This document shows, piece by piece, positions 12,910-21,382 of a stretch of DNA of 64,000 nt. This DNA is from Silanimonas sp044377035 (GTDB lineage Bacteria > Pseudomonadota > Gammaproteobacteria > Xanthomonadales > Xanthomonadaceae): contig NZ_JBILJW010000002.1 of the NCBI RefSeq assembly GCF_044377035.1, forward strand, positions 1 through 64,000, read 5' to 3'. Made by a program: the position numbers and the translations under genes. The notes under the pieces were generated by a model. That model ran no database searches and had not been told where the DNA came from. It worked only from the letters and a program-made list of their open reading frames with translations. How positions within the stretch are numbered: position 1 is the stretch's first letter; each line of letters begins with the position of its first letter.

Positions 12910-13558
12910 GGCGTGCCTCCGCCGCGATCGAGCGGGCGATGCACCATTGGGCGGCCCAGTAGGTGGAGAGCACCCACAGCGAGGCCAACGGCACGGCGGA
13001 CGCGAACCGGTCCCAGGCCAGCAGGCCGTCGCTGAGGACGAACAGCGCGCCACCGACCGCCAAGCGGGATCCGGCGCGCTCGCGAGCACCGAAGGCGAAC
13101 GCCGCCATGCCGGTCAGTACGACCACGTAGGCGACCACCGCTCCCCGCATGGCCTCCGGCACCTGGGGAAGAAGCAGGGAGAGCACGCCCGCCGCAAGCA
13201 GGCCGTAGCCCAGCCACGCGAGCGCGACCGCCTTTAGGCGGCAGTGGCGGAAGAACGCCACGATGTAGGCGAGATGGGCGAGGAGGAAGGCGCCGAGTCC
13301 GACCACGAACGCGTCGATGGGCAGCATCAGCGCGACGTCACCCAGCAGCGAGAGCAGCAGGCCGGTGATCACCCCGGGGCGGAGGCCATGGGGGTCCTCC
13401 GAGCGCCAAGCGAACGCGATGAGCAACAGGGTCGTGACCGGCTTGAACACGTAGTGCAGGCCGAGACCGGCCGGTGCGGACAGGGCACCCGCGATGGCGA
13501 GGACGGCCGACGCGGCGATCCATCCCCGCCACTGACGATCCCGAAGCATCCGGTTCAC
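12902..13558 (-). CDS. YhhN family (TMEM86-like) membrane protein, putative lysoplasmalogenase
   Basis: A 218-residue protein with about eight hydrophobic helices and the family's conserved acidic positions in LLSLLGDVALMLP and FVLSDGLLAWDRF. The mammalian relative TMEM86B hydrolyses the vinyl-ether bond of lysoplasmalogens; bacterial YhhN activity is less well defined. The start is GTG 13558, whose bases overlap the stop of the DUF2058 gene (GTGA), so translation is probably coupled. A later in-frame ATG would give MLRDRQ. Its own end overlaps the sterol desaturase gene. Assignment to the family is firm; the substrate is not. Confidence 0.85.
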   Translation of the reverse strand: MNRMLRDRQWRGWIAASAVLAIAGALSAPAGLGLHYVFKPVTTLLLIAFAWRSEDPHGLRPGVITGLLLSLLGDVALMLPIDAFVVGLGAFLLAHLAYIVAFFRHCRLKAVALAWLGYGLLAAGVLSLLLPQVPEAMRGAVVAYVVVLTGMAAFAFGARERAGSRLAVGGALFVLSDGLLAWDRFASAVPLASLWVLSTYWAAQWCIARSIAAEARRG

Positions 13559-14223
13559 CAGACGAGGTCGTCGGGCACCTGGTACTGCGGATCGGCGTAC
13601 TCATCGCTGCCGGGCGGCGCGTTGGGGTCCACCTCGAGCGCCACCGCGTCGGGAAAGAGCGCCTTCGCTTCGGCCAGCACGGCCGCCGTCACCAGCAGGT
13701 AGCGCCCGTTGCTCTGCACCACGCCGAGCTCGCCGGCATTAAGGGCCTTCAGCTGGTCGGGCGTCACGTGGATGCGCTTGATCTTCCCGCCATAGGGGAA
13801 ATGCCGCGCGTGCTCGGCGGCCGCATCGTTGAGCGCCTTGCCGACGAGGAAGGCATCCAGCTTCGCCTTCGCCTCGCGGCGGACGCGCGCCGCCTCCTGC
13901 TTCGCCTGTTCCGCGGCGATGCGCTCACGCTTCTCGATTTCCGCGCGAAGCGCGTAGGCCTTGGCGAGATCGATCTCCTCCTGCGTGCGCGGCTTGCCAC
14001 CGCCACGCTGGTCCGGGCGCGGGCCACGGGGGCCGCGTCCATCGCGGGGCGCGCCCGGCTTGCCGGCGCCAGGCTTGCCAGCGCCGGGCTGGGTGCCCTG
14101 CGGGCGATCACGGCCGGCCGGCCGATGCTCGCGCTTGGGTTCGGGTTTGCGCTCGGTGCGCTCGGGCTTCGGTGCGGCCTTGAAGCCGAGGCCGAGCAGC
14201 TGGTCTTTCAGGCTGTCACTCAT
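13555..14223 (-). CDS. DUF2058 family protein (YaiL-like)
   Basis: A 222-residue, highly charged protein that opens with MSDSLKDQLLGLGF, the hallmark of DUF2058. A Lys/Arg/Pro-rich low-complexity stretch (about 18-75) is followed by a predicted long charged helix (KAYALRAEIEKRERIAAEQA) and a compact C-terminal domain with YGGKIKRIHVT. The function is unknown; the composition suggests nucleic-acid or ribosome association. It lies between slyX and yhhN, 6 bases after slyX, and overlaps the next gene by GTGA. Confidence 0.85.
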   Translation of the reverse strand: MSDSLKDQLLGLGFKAAPKPERTERKPEPKREHRPAGRDRPQGTQPGAGKPGAGKPGAPRDGRGPRGPRPDQRGGGKPRTQEEIDLAKAYALRAEIEKRERIAAEQAKQEAARVRREAKAKLDAFLVGKALNDAAAEHARHFPYGGKIKRIHVTPDQLKALNAGELGVVQSNGRYLLVTAAVLAEAKALFPDAVALEVDPNAPPGSDEYADPQYQVPDDLVW

Positions 14224-14229
14224 GGCGGA

Positions 14230-14460
14230 TCAGTAGTGCGGCGGCGGCGGCTCGCTGGCCGGATCGGCCATCAGCGCACGGCGCAGTTGCTTGAGGTCGT
14301 CGAGCACTCGGGTCAGCAGCTCGCGGTTCTTCTGGCCTTCGATGCGCGCATCGGCGAGGGCTTCGGAAAGCTCCTGCATCGCGTGCTCCTGGAAGGCCAG
14401 GCGGGTTTCGAGCTCGGTGAGCCGGCGGTCGGCGGTGGTGTCGCGGTCAGGGCTGGGCAT
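14230..14460 (-). CDS. slyX: SlyX family protein
   Basis: A 76-residue coiled-coil protein: RLTELETRLAFQEHAMQELS begins the helix and the tail ends in the family's PPPPHY. The role of SlyX is unknown, although E. coli slyX lies next to the FKBP gene slyD. The start ATG 14460 lies within the last codons of ugd (14-base overlap), which suggests coupled translation. Confidence 0.85.
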   Translation of the reverse strand: MPSPDRDTTADRRLTELETRLAFQEHAMQELSEALADARIEGQKNRELLTRVLDDLKQLRRALMADPASEPPPPHY

Positions 14461-15805
14461 TCGGCTTCGGGGCAAGGAGGCTGCGCCCCCGGCCGATGCC
14501 GTAGTACGCGAGGCCTGCTTCTTCCACTTCCTTCGGGTCGTAGACGTTCCGGCCATCAAAGACGACGCCGGCCTGCAAAGTGTGCCTCAAAGCGTCGAAG
14601 TCCGGGCTCCAGAAGGCCTTCCACTCGGTCACCACCACCAGCGCATCGGCGCCCTGGAGCGCCTCCTCGGGCGTCGGGCAGAGGGCCAAGTCCTCGCGCT
14701 CGCCGAAGATCTGACGCGCTTCGTCCATCGCCTCCGGGTCGTGCGCCCGCACGCGCGCGCCGGCGGCCCACAGCTGTTGCAGCAGCGTGCGGCTGGAGGC
14801 TTCGCGCATGTCATCGGTGTTCGGCTTGAAGGCGAGGCCCCACACCGCGAAGGTGCGGCCACGCACGTCGCCGCCGAAATGCCGCGCGATCAGCTCGAAC
14901 AGCTTGCCCTTCTGGCGGTCATTGACGCCCTCCACCGCCTCGAGGATGCGCGCGTCGTAGCCGTGCTGCCGCGCCGTGCGCTCGAGCGCCTGCACATCCT
15001 TGGGGAAGCAACTGCCGCCGTAGCCGGCGCCGGGATAGATGAAATGCCAGCCGATGCGGGGGTCGCTGCCGATGCCATGGCGCACCGCCTCGATGTCGGC
15101 GCCGACGCGTTCGGCGATGTTCGCCATCTCGTTCATGAAGCTGATCTTGGTCGCCAGCATGGCGTTGGCGGCGTACTTGGTCAGCTCGGCCGAGCGCTCG
15201 TCCATGACGATCACGCGCTCGTGGTTGCGGTTGAAGGGCGCGTAGAGCCGCTTCATTTTCTCGATGGCGCCGGCATCGCGGCTGCCGAGGATGATGCGGT
15301 CGGGGCGGAGGCAATCGGCGACGGCCGCACCCTCCTTCAGGAACTCCGGGTTGGAAACGACGTGGAACTCGACGTCGGCCCCCCGGGCGGCCAGCTCGGC
15401 GGCCACGACCTCGCGGACGCGATCGGCAGTGCCCACCGGCACGGTGCTCTTGTTGACGATGACCGTCGGCTGGGCGATGTGCCGGCCGAGCGTGCGCGCC
15501 ACCGCGAGCACGTGGCGCAGATCGGCGCTGCCGTCCTCGTCCGGCGGCGTGCCGACCGCAATGAAAACGATTCGCGAGTGCGCGATGGCGACGTCCGCAT
15601 CGGTGGTGAAATCGAGGCGCCCGGCACGGTGGTTGTTGCGCACGAGGTCATCGAGACCCGGCTCGAAGATCGGGATCCGGCCTTCCCGCAGCCCGGCGAT
15701 CTTCGCGGCATCGACATCCACGCAGACGACCTGGTGGCCGACCTCGGCGAGGCAGGCGCCGGTGACCAGCCCCACGTACCCCGTTCCAAACACGCTGACG
15801 CGCAT
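14447..15805 (-). CDS. ugd: UDP-glucose 6-dehydrogenase
   Basis: A 452-residue cytoplasmic NAD-dependent dehydrogenase making UDP-glucuronate from UDP-glucose in two oxidations. It has the N-terminal Rossmann motif GTGYVGLVTGACLAEVGH, the catalytic cysteine in GYGGSCFPKDV, and the C-terminal nucleotide-sugar domain with AFKPNTDDMREA. UDP-glucuronate feeds exopolysaccharide, capsule or L-Ara4N pathways; an ArnT-like transferase gene lies 1.3 kb away on the other strand. The start MRVSVFGTGYVG matches the family. It is the first gene of a five-gene minus-strand chain. The divergent 200-bp gap to the glycosyltransferase (15806-16005) should hold promoters for both; TAGACT at 15963-15968 is a possible -10 for the latter. 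Confidence 0.95.
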   Translation of the reverse strand: MRVSVFGTGYVGLVTGACLAEVGHQVVCVDVDAAKIAGLREGRIPIFEPGLDDLVRNNHRAGRLDFTTDADVAIAHSRIVFIAVGTPPDEDGSADLRHVLAVARTLGRHIAQPTVIVNKSTVPVGTADRVREVVAAELAARGADVEFHVVSNPEFLKEGAAVADCLRPDRIILGSRDAGAIEKMKRLYAPFNRNHERVIVMDERSAELTKYAANAMLATKISFMNEMANIAERVGADIEAVRHGIGSDPRIGWHFIYPGAGYGGSCFPKDVQALERTARQHGYDARILEAVEGVNDRQKGKLFELIARHFGGDVRGRTFAVWGLAFKPNTDDMREASSRTLLQQLWAAGARVRAHDPEAMDEARQIFGEREDLALCPTPEEALQGADALVVVTEWKAFWSPDFDALRHTLQAGVVFDGRNVYDPKEVEEAGLAYYGIGRGRSLLAPKPNAQP

Positions 15806-16005
15806 GCACCGCTCCGAATGGCTGAACGCAGGCGGCACTCTAGCGGCCGAACGTGTCGATTTGCAGCGCGCGCGTGGCCGGTGCCTCCGAGCACCCAGCG
15901 CCCACAACCGCGATTGCCTCTCATCGCCAAGATTCTTAAGGCTCTGCGGGCGTACTGTGACCTAGACTCCGCGCCCAAGTTCCCGACCCCTTTCCCGCCA
16001 TCCCC

Positions 16006-16767
16006 ATGAGTGAAGCGCAAGCCCACCGCCCCCCCTTGAGCGTCGTCGTCCCCGCTTTCAATGAGCAGGGCAATGTCGGCCGGCTGGTCGACGAGGTGGC
16101 CGAGGCCCTCCGCGGCCGGACCGCCTTCGAGATGGTTTTCGTGGACGACGCTTCGAAGGATGGGACGTTGGATGAGCTCAAGCAGGCCCAGCAGCGCCAT
16201 CCGGAACTCCGCGTGCTGTCCCATGCGCAGCAGAGCGGCCAGAGCACGGCGATCCGCAACGGCATCAAGGCCGCGCGCGGCGAGTGGATCGCCACGCTCG
16301 ACGGCGACGGGCAGAACGACCCGGCCGACATCCGCTTGCTGCTCGCGACGCGCACCATTTCCGACGCCGGGACGAAGTGCTTCGCCGGTTGGCGTACCAC
16401 GCGGCGCGACAACGCCGGAAAGCGCATCAGCTCGCGGGTCGCGAACGCGGTCCGCGCCCGGCTGCTGCAGGACGCCACGCCCGACACCGGCTGCGGCCTG
16501 AAGCTGTTCGAGCGCGAGGCCTTCCTCGACCTGCCCTACTTCGACCACATGCACCGTTACCTGCCCGCACTGTTCCAGCGCGCCGGATGGAAGACGGTGA
16601 GCGTGCCGGTCAACCACCGCGAGCGCGGCGCCGGCACGTCGAAGTACACCAACTTCGGCCGCCTGCTCGTGGCCTTCGCCGACCTGCGCGGCGTGATCTG
16701 GCTGATCCGCCGCGCCAAGCGCACGGCGGTCAAGGAATTCCCGGCCGTGGAGTCGAAGCGCGCATGA
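16006..16767 (+). CDS. GT2 family glycosyltransferase, polyprenyl-phosphate sugar synthase type
   Basis: A 253-residue GT-A-fold enzyme of the dolichol-phosphate mannosyltransferase/ArnC/GtrB group. It has the opening LSVVVPAFNEQGNVG, the nucleotide-binding FVDDASKDGT and the metal-binding TLDGDGQNDP, followed by the acceptor region GLKLFEREAFLDLPYF. Unlike ArnC or GtrB it lacks the C-terminal pair of transmembrane helices and ends in a basic amphipathic tail. It would load a sugar onto undecaprenyl phosphate at the inner face of the membrane. It overlaps the LAB_N gene by ATGA, and that small membrane protein may supply its membrane anchor. The donor sugar is unknown. Confidence 0.9.
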   Translation: MSEAQAHRPPLSVVVPAFNEQGNVGRLVDEVAEALRGRTAFEMVFVDDASKDGTLDELKQAQQRHPELRVLSHAQQSGQSTAIRNGIKAARGEWIATLDGDGQNDPADIRLLLATRTISDAGTKCFAGWRTTRRDNAGKRISSRVANAVRARLLQDATPDTGCGLKLFEREAFLDLPYFDHMHRYLPALFQRAGWKTVSVPVNHRERGAGTSKYTNFGRLLVAFADLRGVIWLIRRAKRTAVKEFPAVESKRA

Positions 16768-17114
16768 ACCAGGAAATCCTCTGGCTCGACTGGACCGGCA
16801 TCCACGTCACGCCGTGGAAGCTGATCGGCTACGTCGGCGCGCTGATGTTCGGCGGGCGCTGGGTGGTGCAGTTCATCGCCAGCCGCCGCGCCGGCAAGCC
16901 CGTCATCCCGCGCCTGTTCTGGTACATGAGCATCCTCGGCAGCCTGATGGTGCTGTCCTACTTCCTGTTCTCCAACAAGCGCGATTCCGTCGGCGTGTTG
17001 CAGAACCTGTTCCCCACTTTCACGGCCTGCTACAGCCTGTGGCTCGACATCCGCCACCGCGGCTGGGACAAGGGCGGCGCGCCCGGCAATGAGGATTCCC
17101 GTGCTTCGTCCTGA
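16764..17114 (+). CDS. LAB_N (lipid A biosynthesis N-terminal) domain membrane protein
   Basis: A 116-residue protein with three hydrophobic segments (starting LIGYVGALMFGGRWVVQF, then LFWYMSILGSLMVLSYFLF and a third near FPTFTACYSLWL), matching the LAB_N domain named after its fusion to lipid-A-disaccharide synthase in some bacteria. Stand-alone copies commonly sit between a GT2 and an ArnT-like gene, as here. Its biochemical role is not established. By position it could anchor the GT2 enzyme or help move the lipid-linked sugar across the membrane, the job of GtrA or ArnE/F in related systems. It overlaps both neighbours. Confidence 0.85.
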   Translation: MNQEILWLDWTGIHVTPWKLIGYVGALMFGGRWVVQFIASRRAGKPVIPRLFWYMSILGSLMVLSYFLFSNKRDSVGVLQNLFPTFTACYSLWLDIRHRGWDKGGAPGNEDSRASS

Positions 17115-18783
17115 GCGCCGGCTGGTCCTCTGGCTGCTCGCGGCCTTCCTCGTGCTGGGCGCTGGCATCGGCCTGCGCGAGCCGACACCGCCCGACGAAC
17201 CGCGCTTCGCCATGATGGCGCAGGACATGGTGGACACCGGGAACTGGCTGGTGCCCCACCGCGGCAGCGAGATCTACGCAGAGAAACCGCCGGTGTTCAT
17301 GTGGTTGCAGGCCAGCGCCTACGCCGTGCTGGGCGACCTCCGCATCGCCTTCCTGCTGCCATCGCTGCTCGCCGGCGTGTTGACGCTCTGGCTCGTATAC
17401 GACCTCGCCCGCCGCCTCTGGGGGCCACAAGCCGGCATGGCCGCATCGGTAGCGTTGGCGCTGTGCCTGCAGTTCGGATTGCAGGCGAAACGCGCGCAGA
17501 TCGACATGGTGGTCGTGGCCATGATCATGGGCGCGGTCTGGGCGATGGGGCGGCACCTGTTCCTCGGCCATTCGCCCCGTTGGATGTGGTTCGGCGCGCT
17601 CCTCGCCGGCCTCGGCACGGTCACCAAGGGCGTCGGCTTCCTGCCCCTGCTGATGCTGCTGCCGGCCTTCATCCTCGAACGTCGCGGCGCGCTGCCGCTG
17701 CCGGGCGCCCCGCGCGATCCATGGCGGGTGCGCTGGTCGCTGGTGCTGCCGGCCTTCCTCGCCGGCACGGCCGTGTGGCTGGCGCCGATCGCGGTGGAGG
17801 TGCTGCGCAACCCCAATCCGGAGTTGAAGGCTTACGTCGCCGAACTGCTCTTCAAGCAGACCGGCGAGCGGTACGTGAACGCGTGGCACCACATCAAGCC
17901 GTGGTGGTACTACAGCGAAGTGGTCGCTTCCTTGTGGCTGCCGGGCGCATTGCTGCTGCCCTGGCTGGTGCCTGCGTGGTGGCGTCGACTTCGCGAAGGC
18001 GATCCGGTGACGATCACCCTGCTCGCGTGGGTGGTCATGGTGCTGTTGTTCTTCTCGGCCAGCCCGGGCAAGCGCGGTGTCTACATCTTCCCGGCCCTGC
18101 CGGTGCTTTGCGTGGCCGCCGCTCCCCTGCTGGGCGCGCTGCTGGAGCGCGTCGGCGTTCGCCGCACCCTGTTCGGCTACGGGCTCGTGCTGGCGACGCT
18201 GCTGGGTGTTGTTGGACTTGCCGGGCTGGTCGGCCCCGACGCCTGGTCGGAGCGCCTCGCCGGATCCCGCGGCATCGCCGATGAGGACGTGCACACGGTG
18301 TTCGTCGGGTTGCTCGTCGCGGGCGTGCTTGGCGTGGCGGCGATGGCGGTGGCCCGCACGAAGCACGCCGTGGCCGGGCTGCTCGGCCTGACCGCGTTCG
18401 TCTGGGCCACCTACGGTCTCGTGCTACGTCCCGCGCTCGATCCGAGCAGCTCGGGCCGCAGGGTCATGGCGGCCGTGGCTGAACGTCTTCCTGCGGATGC
18501 CGAGCTGGCGCTGGTCGCGTGGACGGAGCAGATGCGCCTGCAGGCGGACCGGCCGGTGACCGATTTCGGCTTCAAGACCTCCGGGAAGGCGCAGTGGCGC
18601 TCCGGGGCCGTCTGGCTGGCCGAGGCGCCGGGTACGCGCTGGGTGCTCGCACGCAGCGACACCATTCCCGCTTGCGTGGACGCATCGCGCCTGGTCGACG
18701 TGGGGCTGTCGAACCGCCGCGCGTGGTCCCTGGTGCCCGGGGATGCCGTCGCCCAGCGCTGCAACGCCAGCGATCTCGACTGA
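17089..18783 (+). CDS. ArnT-like GT39 family glycosyltransferase, integral membrane
   Basis: A 564-residue protein with about a dozen transmembrane helices in the N-terminal two-thirds and a soluble C-terminal domain. The first periplasmic loop carries the GT-C acidic motif PPDEPRFAMMAQ, and YAEKPPVFMWLQ follows as in ArnT. Such enzymes transfer a sugar from undecaprenyl phosphate to lipid A or another surface acceptor on the periplasmic side. ATG 17089 overlaps the preceding gene by 26 bases; GTG 17101, five bases after GAGGA, is an equally plausible start. Together with the two upstream genes it forms a synthesis-anchor/flip-transfer set. The acceptor is unknown; L-Ara4N genes are not seen here. 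Confidence 0.9.
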   Translation: MRIPVLRPERRLVLWLLAAFLVLGAGIGLREPTPPDEPRFAMMAQDMVDTGNWLVPHRGSEIYAEKPPVFMWLQASAYAVLGDLRIAFLLPSLLAGVLTLWLVYDLARRLWGPQAGMAASVALALCLQFGLQAKRAQIDMVVVAMIMGAVWAMGRHLFLGHSPRWMWFGALLAGLGTVTKGVGFLPLLMLLPAFILERRGALPLPGAPRDPWRVRWSLVLPAFLAGTAVWLAPIAVEVLRNPNPELKAYVAELLFKQTGERYVNAWHHIKPWWYYSEVVASLWLPGALLLPWLVPAWWRRLREGDPVTITLLAWVVMVLLFFSASPGKRGVYIFPALPVLCVAAAPLLGALLERVGVRRTLFGYGLVLATLLGVVGLAGLVGPDAWSERLAGSRGIADEDVHTVFVGLLVAGVLGVAAMAVARTKHAVAGLLGLTAFVWATYGLVLRPALDPSSSGRRVMAAVAERLPADAELALVAWTEQMRLQADRPVTDFGFKTSGKAQWRSGAVWLAEAPGTRWVLARSDTIPACVDASRLVDVGLSNRRAWSLVPGDAVAQRCNASDLD

Positions 18784-18805
18784 GCCACGTCGCCCCGGAA
18801 AACAG

Positions 18806-18831
18806 AAAGGCCGCGGCGAACCGCGGCCTTT
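18806..18831. terminator. bidirectional intrinsic terminator
   Basis: A perfect 11-bp stem (AAAGGCCGCGG with its complement) closes a CGAA tetraloop between two convergent genes. A-rich and T-rich flanks let it serve both the glycosyltransferase operon and the FKBP gene. Confidence 0.85.
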
Positions 18832-18853
18832 CCATGACAGCGTGGCGAGCGGC

Positions 18854-19636
18854 TTACTGGGCCGGCGTCGCGGCGTCCTGCTTCACGATCTCGAGCAGCT
18901 CGACTTCGAACTTCAGCGTGGCGTTCGGCGGGATGTCCTGGCCGGCGCCGTTCGGGCCGTAGGCCAGCGCAGCCGGGATCCAGAACACGTACTTCGAGCC
19001 CACGGGCATCAGCTGCACGCCTTCCGTCCAGCCCGGGATGACGCCGGCCAGCGGGAACGTCGCCGGCTCGTTGCGGGCGTAGGAGCTGTCGAACTCCTTG
19101 CCGTCCAGCAGCGTGCCGCGGTAGTGCACCTTGACGGTGTCGGCGGCGGTCGGCTGCGCGCCGGCGCCAGCGCGGACCACCTGGTACTGCAGGCCGCTCT
19201 CGGTCGTGCGGACGCCGGCCTTGGCCTTGTTCGAGGCCAGGAAGGCTTCGCCTTCGGCGAGGTTCTTCGCGCCCTGCTCGGCGATCAGCGCCGCCTGCTT
19301 GCGCTGCATGAACTGGCCGAAGGCCATGCCCACTTCCTGCGCCTGAGCGTCGGTCATGAGCTTGCCTTCACCGGAGAGGCCGGCCTGGATGGCCTTGGCG
19401 AGCGTGGCCGGATCCACGTAATCCTTCACCTGCTGCAGGCTGTTCGCCATCTGCAGGCCGATCATGTAGCTGATCTTCTCGTTGTCGGTCCGCAGGCCTT
19501 CAACGGCCGGGAGCTGCAGCGTGGCCGGGCCTTCCGCCGGGGCCGGGGCGGCGGTCGGGTTCTGGGCGAAGGCCGGCGCGGCGAAGACGCAGAGGCCCAG
19601 CAGGGCGGTGGCGGCCAGGGAACGGGTGTTCAGCAT
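18854..19636 (-). CDS. FKBP-type peptidyl-prolyl isomerase, exported (FkpA/Mip-like)
   Basis: A 260-residue protein with a signal peptide (MLNTRSLAATALLGLCVFAA, cleavage expected after AFA at residue 24), an N-terminal helical dimerisation domain (about 50-135, DNEKISYMIGLQMANSL) and a C-terminal FKBP domain (about 150-255). The isomerase pocket is complete: VKVHYRGTLLDGKEFDSSY, GVIPGWTEGVQLM, IPAALAYG. It should act as a periplasmic folding chaperone/isomerase. ATG 19636 is chosen because the longer frame would place residues ahead of the signal peptide. It is a single gene bounded by the terminator at 18806-18831. Confidence 0.94.
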   Translation of the reverse strand: MLNTRSLAATALLGLCVFAAPAFAQNPTAAPAPAEGPATLQLPAVEGLRTDNEKISYMIGLQMANSLQQVKDYVDPATLAKAIQAGLSGEGKLMTDAQAQEVGMAFGQFMQRKQAALIAEQGAKNLAEGEAFLASNKAKAGVRTTESGLQYQVVRAGAGAQPTAADTVKVHYRGTLLDGKEFDSSYARNEPATFPLAGVIPGWTEGVQLMPVGSKYVFWIPAALAYGPNGAGQDIPPNATLKFEVELLEIVKQDAATPAQ

Positions 19637-19724
19637 GGGGGAACGGACTCCATCAGTCGGAACCGCCACGGACGCGGCGGGCCGCCGATTGTGGCCTCGA
19701 AGGCGGGCTTCGGCAATGCGCGGC

Positions 19725-20210
19725 TCAGGCCGGCGCGAGCCCACCGCCGAAGTGCCAACACAGCCCCATGGCCACCCCTTGGGCGGCGATTACCGCCGCG
19801 GAGATCCGCCGGCGCAGCTGGCGGAAGCCCGGCGTGGCGGGCAAGGCGTCGGCGCGGGTGTCGAACCACAGGGCCAGTCCGAAGCCCGCGGCGAGCGCGG
19901 CCAAGGCGTAGAGGGTGGGCAGGAACAGGGCCGGGAAGGCCCAAAGGCTGGGCAGCACGGCGAGCACATAGCCCGGAGCCCCGGCGCCCGCGCTCATCAC
20001 CCGCCCCCAGCGCACGCCACCGAGGAAGCTGAGGATCACCGCCGAGTACACGAGGAAGGCCTTGCTGCCGATCGCCAAGGGACGTGGCTCGTCGAGCACG
20101 CCTCCCGCGCCCCAAGCCAACAGGGCCGCGAGGAATGGAAGGAGGCCCGACCACGTCAACCACACCGCGGCGCGCGGCAGCGGCGGCTGGTAAAGGTCCT
20201 GTACCGTCAT
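19725..20210 (-). CDS. DUF3429 family inner-membrane protein
   Basis: A 161-residue protein with five hydrophobic segments, including the DUF3429 core IGSKAFLVYSAVILSFLGGV followed by RWG. The function is unknown; the family is common in gammaproteobacteria, including Xanthomonadales. I start at ATG 20210 (MTVQDLYQPPLPRAAV), since the upstream extension would run into the divergent NTF2-like gene. Only 34 bases separate the two divergent start codons. Confidence 0.78.
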   Translation of the reverse strand: MTVQDLYQPPLPRAAVWLTWSGLLPFLAALLAWGAGGVLDEPRPLAIGSKAFLVYSAVILSFLGGVRWGRVMSAGAGAPGYVLAVLPSLWAFPALFLPTLYALAALAAGFGLALWFDTRADALPATPGFRQLRRRISAAVIAAQGVAMGLCWHFGGGLAPA

Positions 20211-20244
20211 GTACTCCCGACGTGCCTCGCGATCCAATCCGCTC

Positions 20245-20745
20245 ATGGACACCTTCCAAGCCCTCGATGCGGCACGACGCCGCCACTCGCATCCTCCCGC
20301 AGCTGGCAGCGACGCGGAAGCCCGCGCCCTCGATGCCTTCGCGGCGTTCTTCTCCAGCTTCGCGCCCGACCGCATCGATCGCCTGCTGCCCGCGACCTAT
20401 GCCGAGGACATCTGGTTCAACGACACGCTGAAGACGGTCGTCGGCCGCGAGGCCTTGGCGCATTACCTGCGCGAGAGTGCCGAGGCCGTCGAGCATTGCC
20501 GTGTCGAGATCATCGACAGCACGCGCAATCCCGAAGGCGAATACCTGCTGCGCTGGCGCATGGTGATCCGCTTCAAGCGCTTCAAGAAAGGCCAGGACAC
20601 GGAGAGCATCGGCCTGTCCCACCTGCGCTTCGACGCGAACGGCCGCGTCGTCTACCACCAGGACTACTGGAATGCGGCGGAAGGACTCTTCCGCCACATC
20701 CCCGTGCTGGGTTGGATGATCGAAGCCGTTCTGAAGCGCGTCTGA
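20245..20745 (+). CDS. NTF2-like (SnoaL-type) protein
   Basis: A 166-residue cytoplasmic protein with a cone-shaped NTF2/SnoaL-like pattern: an N-terminal helix (ALDAFAAFFSSFAPDRIDRL), then YAEDIWFNDTLKTVVGREAL and beta strands ending in HQDYWNAAEGLFRHIPVLGW. This fold is used by isomerases, hydrolases and binding proteins, and sequence alone does not give the activity. In-frame ATG 20209 would add 12 residues and overlap the divergent DUF3429 gene; ATG 20245 is preferred. The end is convergent with the glutathione peroxidase gene; a 12-bp perfect palindrome (CTGAGGCCTCAG, 20742-20753) covers both stop codons. Confidence 0.72.
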   Translation: MDTFQALDAARRRHSHPPAAGSDAEARALDAFAAFFSSFAPDRIDRLLPATYAEDIWFNDTLKTVVGREALAHYLRESAEAVEHCRVEIIDSTRNPEGEYLLRWRMVIRFKRFKKGQDTESIGLSHLRFDANGRVVYHQDYWNAAEGLFRHIPVLGWMIEAVLKRV

Positions 20746-20749
20746 GGCC

Positions 20750-21310
20750 TCAGGGCTTCGGCGCGGCGATCGCCTTTTCGATGGCCTCGACGATCTCCGG
20801 AGCATCCGGCTTGGTGCGGCTGCCGAAGCTGGCCACCACCGAGCCGTCGCGGCCGATCAGGTACTTGTGGAAATTCCAACCGGGCTGGTCACCGGTCGCC
20901 GCGGCCAGCTCGCGATAGAACGGCGTGGCTTCGGCGCCGCGCACCACGACCTTCTCGAACATCGGGAACTTCACGCCGTAGGTCAACGTGCAGAATTCTT
21001 GGATCTCCGTTTCGCTACCGGGCTCCTGGCCCATGAAGTCGTTCGACGGGAAACCGAGCACCGCGAAGCCCTGCGCGGAATACTTCTGGTGCAGGGCCTC
21101 GAGGCCTTCGTATTGCGGCGTAAGGCCGCATTTGCTGGCCGTGTTCACCACCAGCAACACCTGCCCGGCATAGGCCTGCGCGAGGTTGACGCGATCTTCC
21201 CCGGCCAGACGGCGGAACTCGTGGTTCAGCACCCCGGCTTGCGCGCCACCCGCAAACGCGCCCGCGCCCATCCCGACCACCAGCGCCAGAGCGCCGATCC
21301 AAGCCTTCAT
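20750..21310 (-). CDS. glutathione peroxidase family protein, exported
   Basis: A 186-residue thiol peroxidase. The peroxidatic Cys61 lies in VVNTASKCGLTPQY, Gln95 in FPSNDFMGQEPG, and the catalytic Trp-Asn in GWNFHKYLIG, so the tetrad is complete, with Cys rather than selenocysteine. A signal peptide (first ~25 residues, ending AQA) sends it to the periplasm, which is less common than the cytoplasmic form. Cys-type bacterial members usually use thioredoxin-like donors rather than glutathione. No oxidative-stress regulator gene adjoins it. Confidence 0.93.
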   Translation of the reverse strand: MKAWIGALALVVGMGAGAFAGGAQAGVLNHEFRRLAGEDRVNLAQAYAGQVLLVVNTASKCGLTPQYEGLEALHQKYSAQGFAVLGFPSNDFMGQEPGSETEIQEFCTLTYGVKFPMFEKVVVRGAEATPFYRELAAATGDQPGWNFHKYLIGRDGSVVASFGSRTKPDAPEIVEAIEKAIAAPKP

Positions 21311-21382
21311 TGCCTTCTCCTCGGTGGAACCGGCCGCTGCCGGTCTATGCCATCAGTTTGCTCATTCTCCGTGTTCGGGGTG

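Noticed and set aside
20742..20753. 12-bp palindrome as a protein-binding site
   Set aside because: It is made by two convergent stop codons, each followed by GGCC; a similar pattern spans the stops at 11763-11787, so it probably reflects the gene ends or a weak shared terminator.
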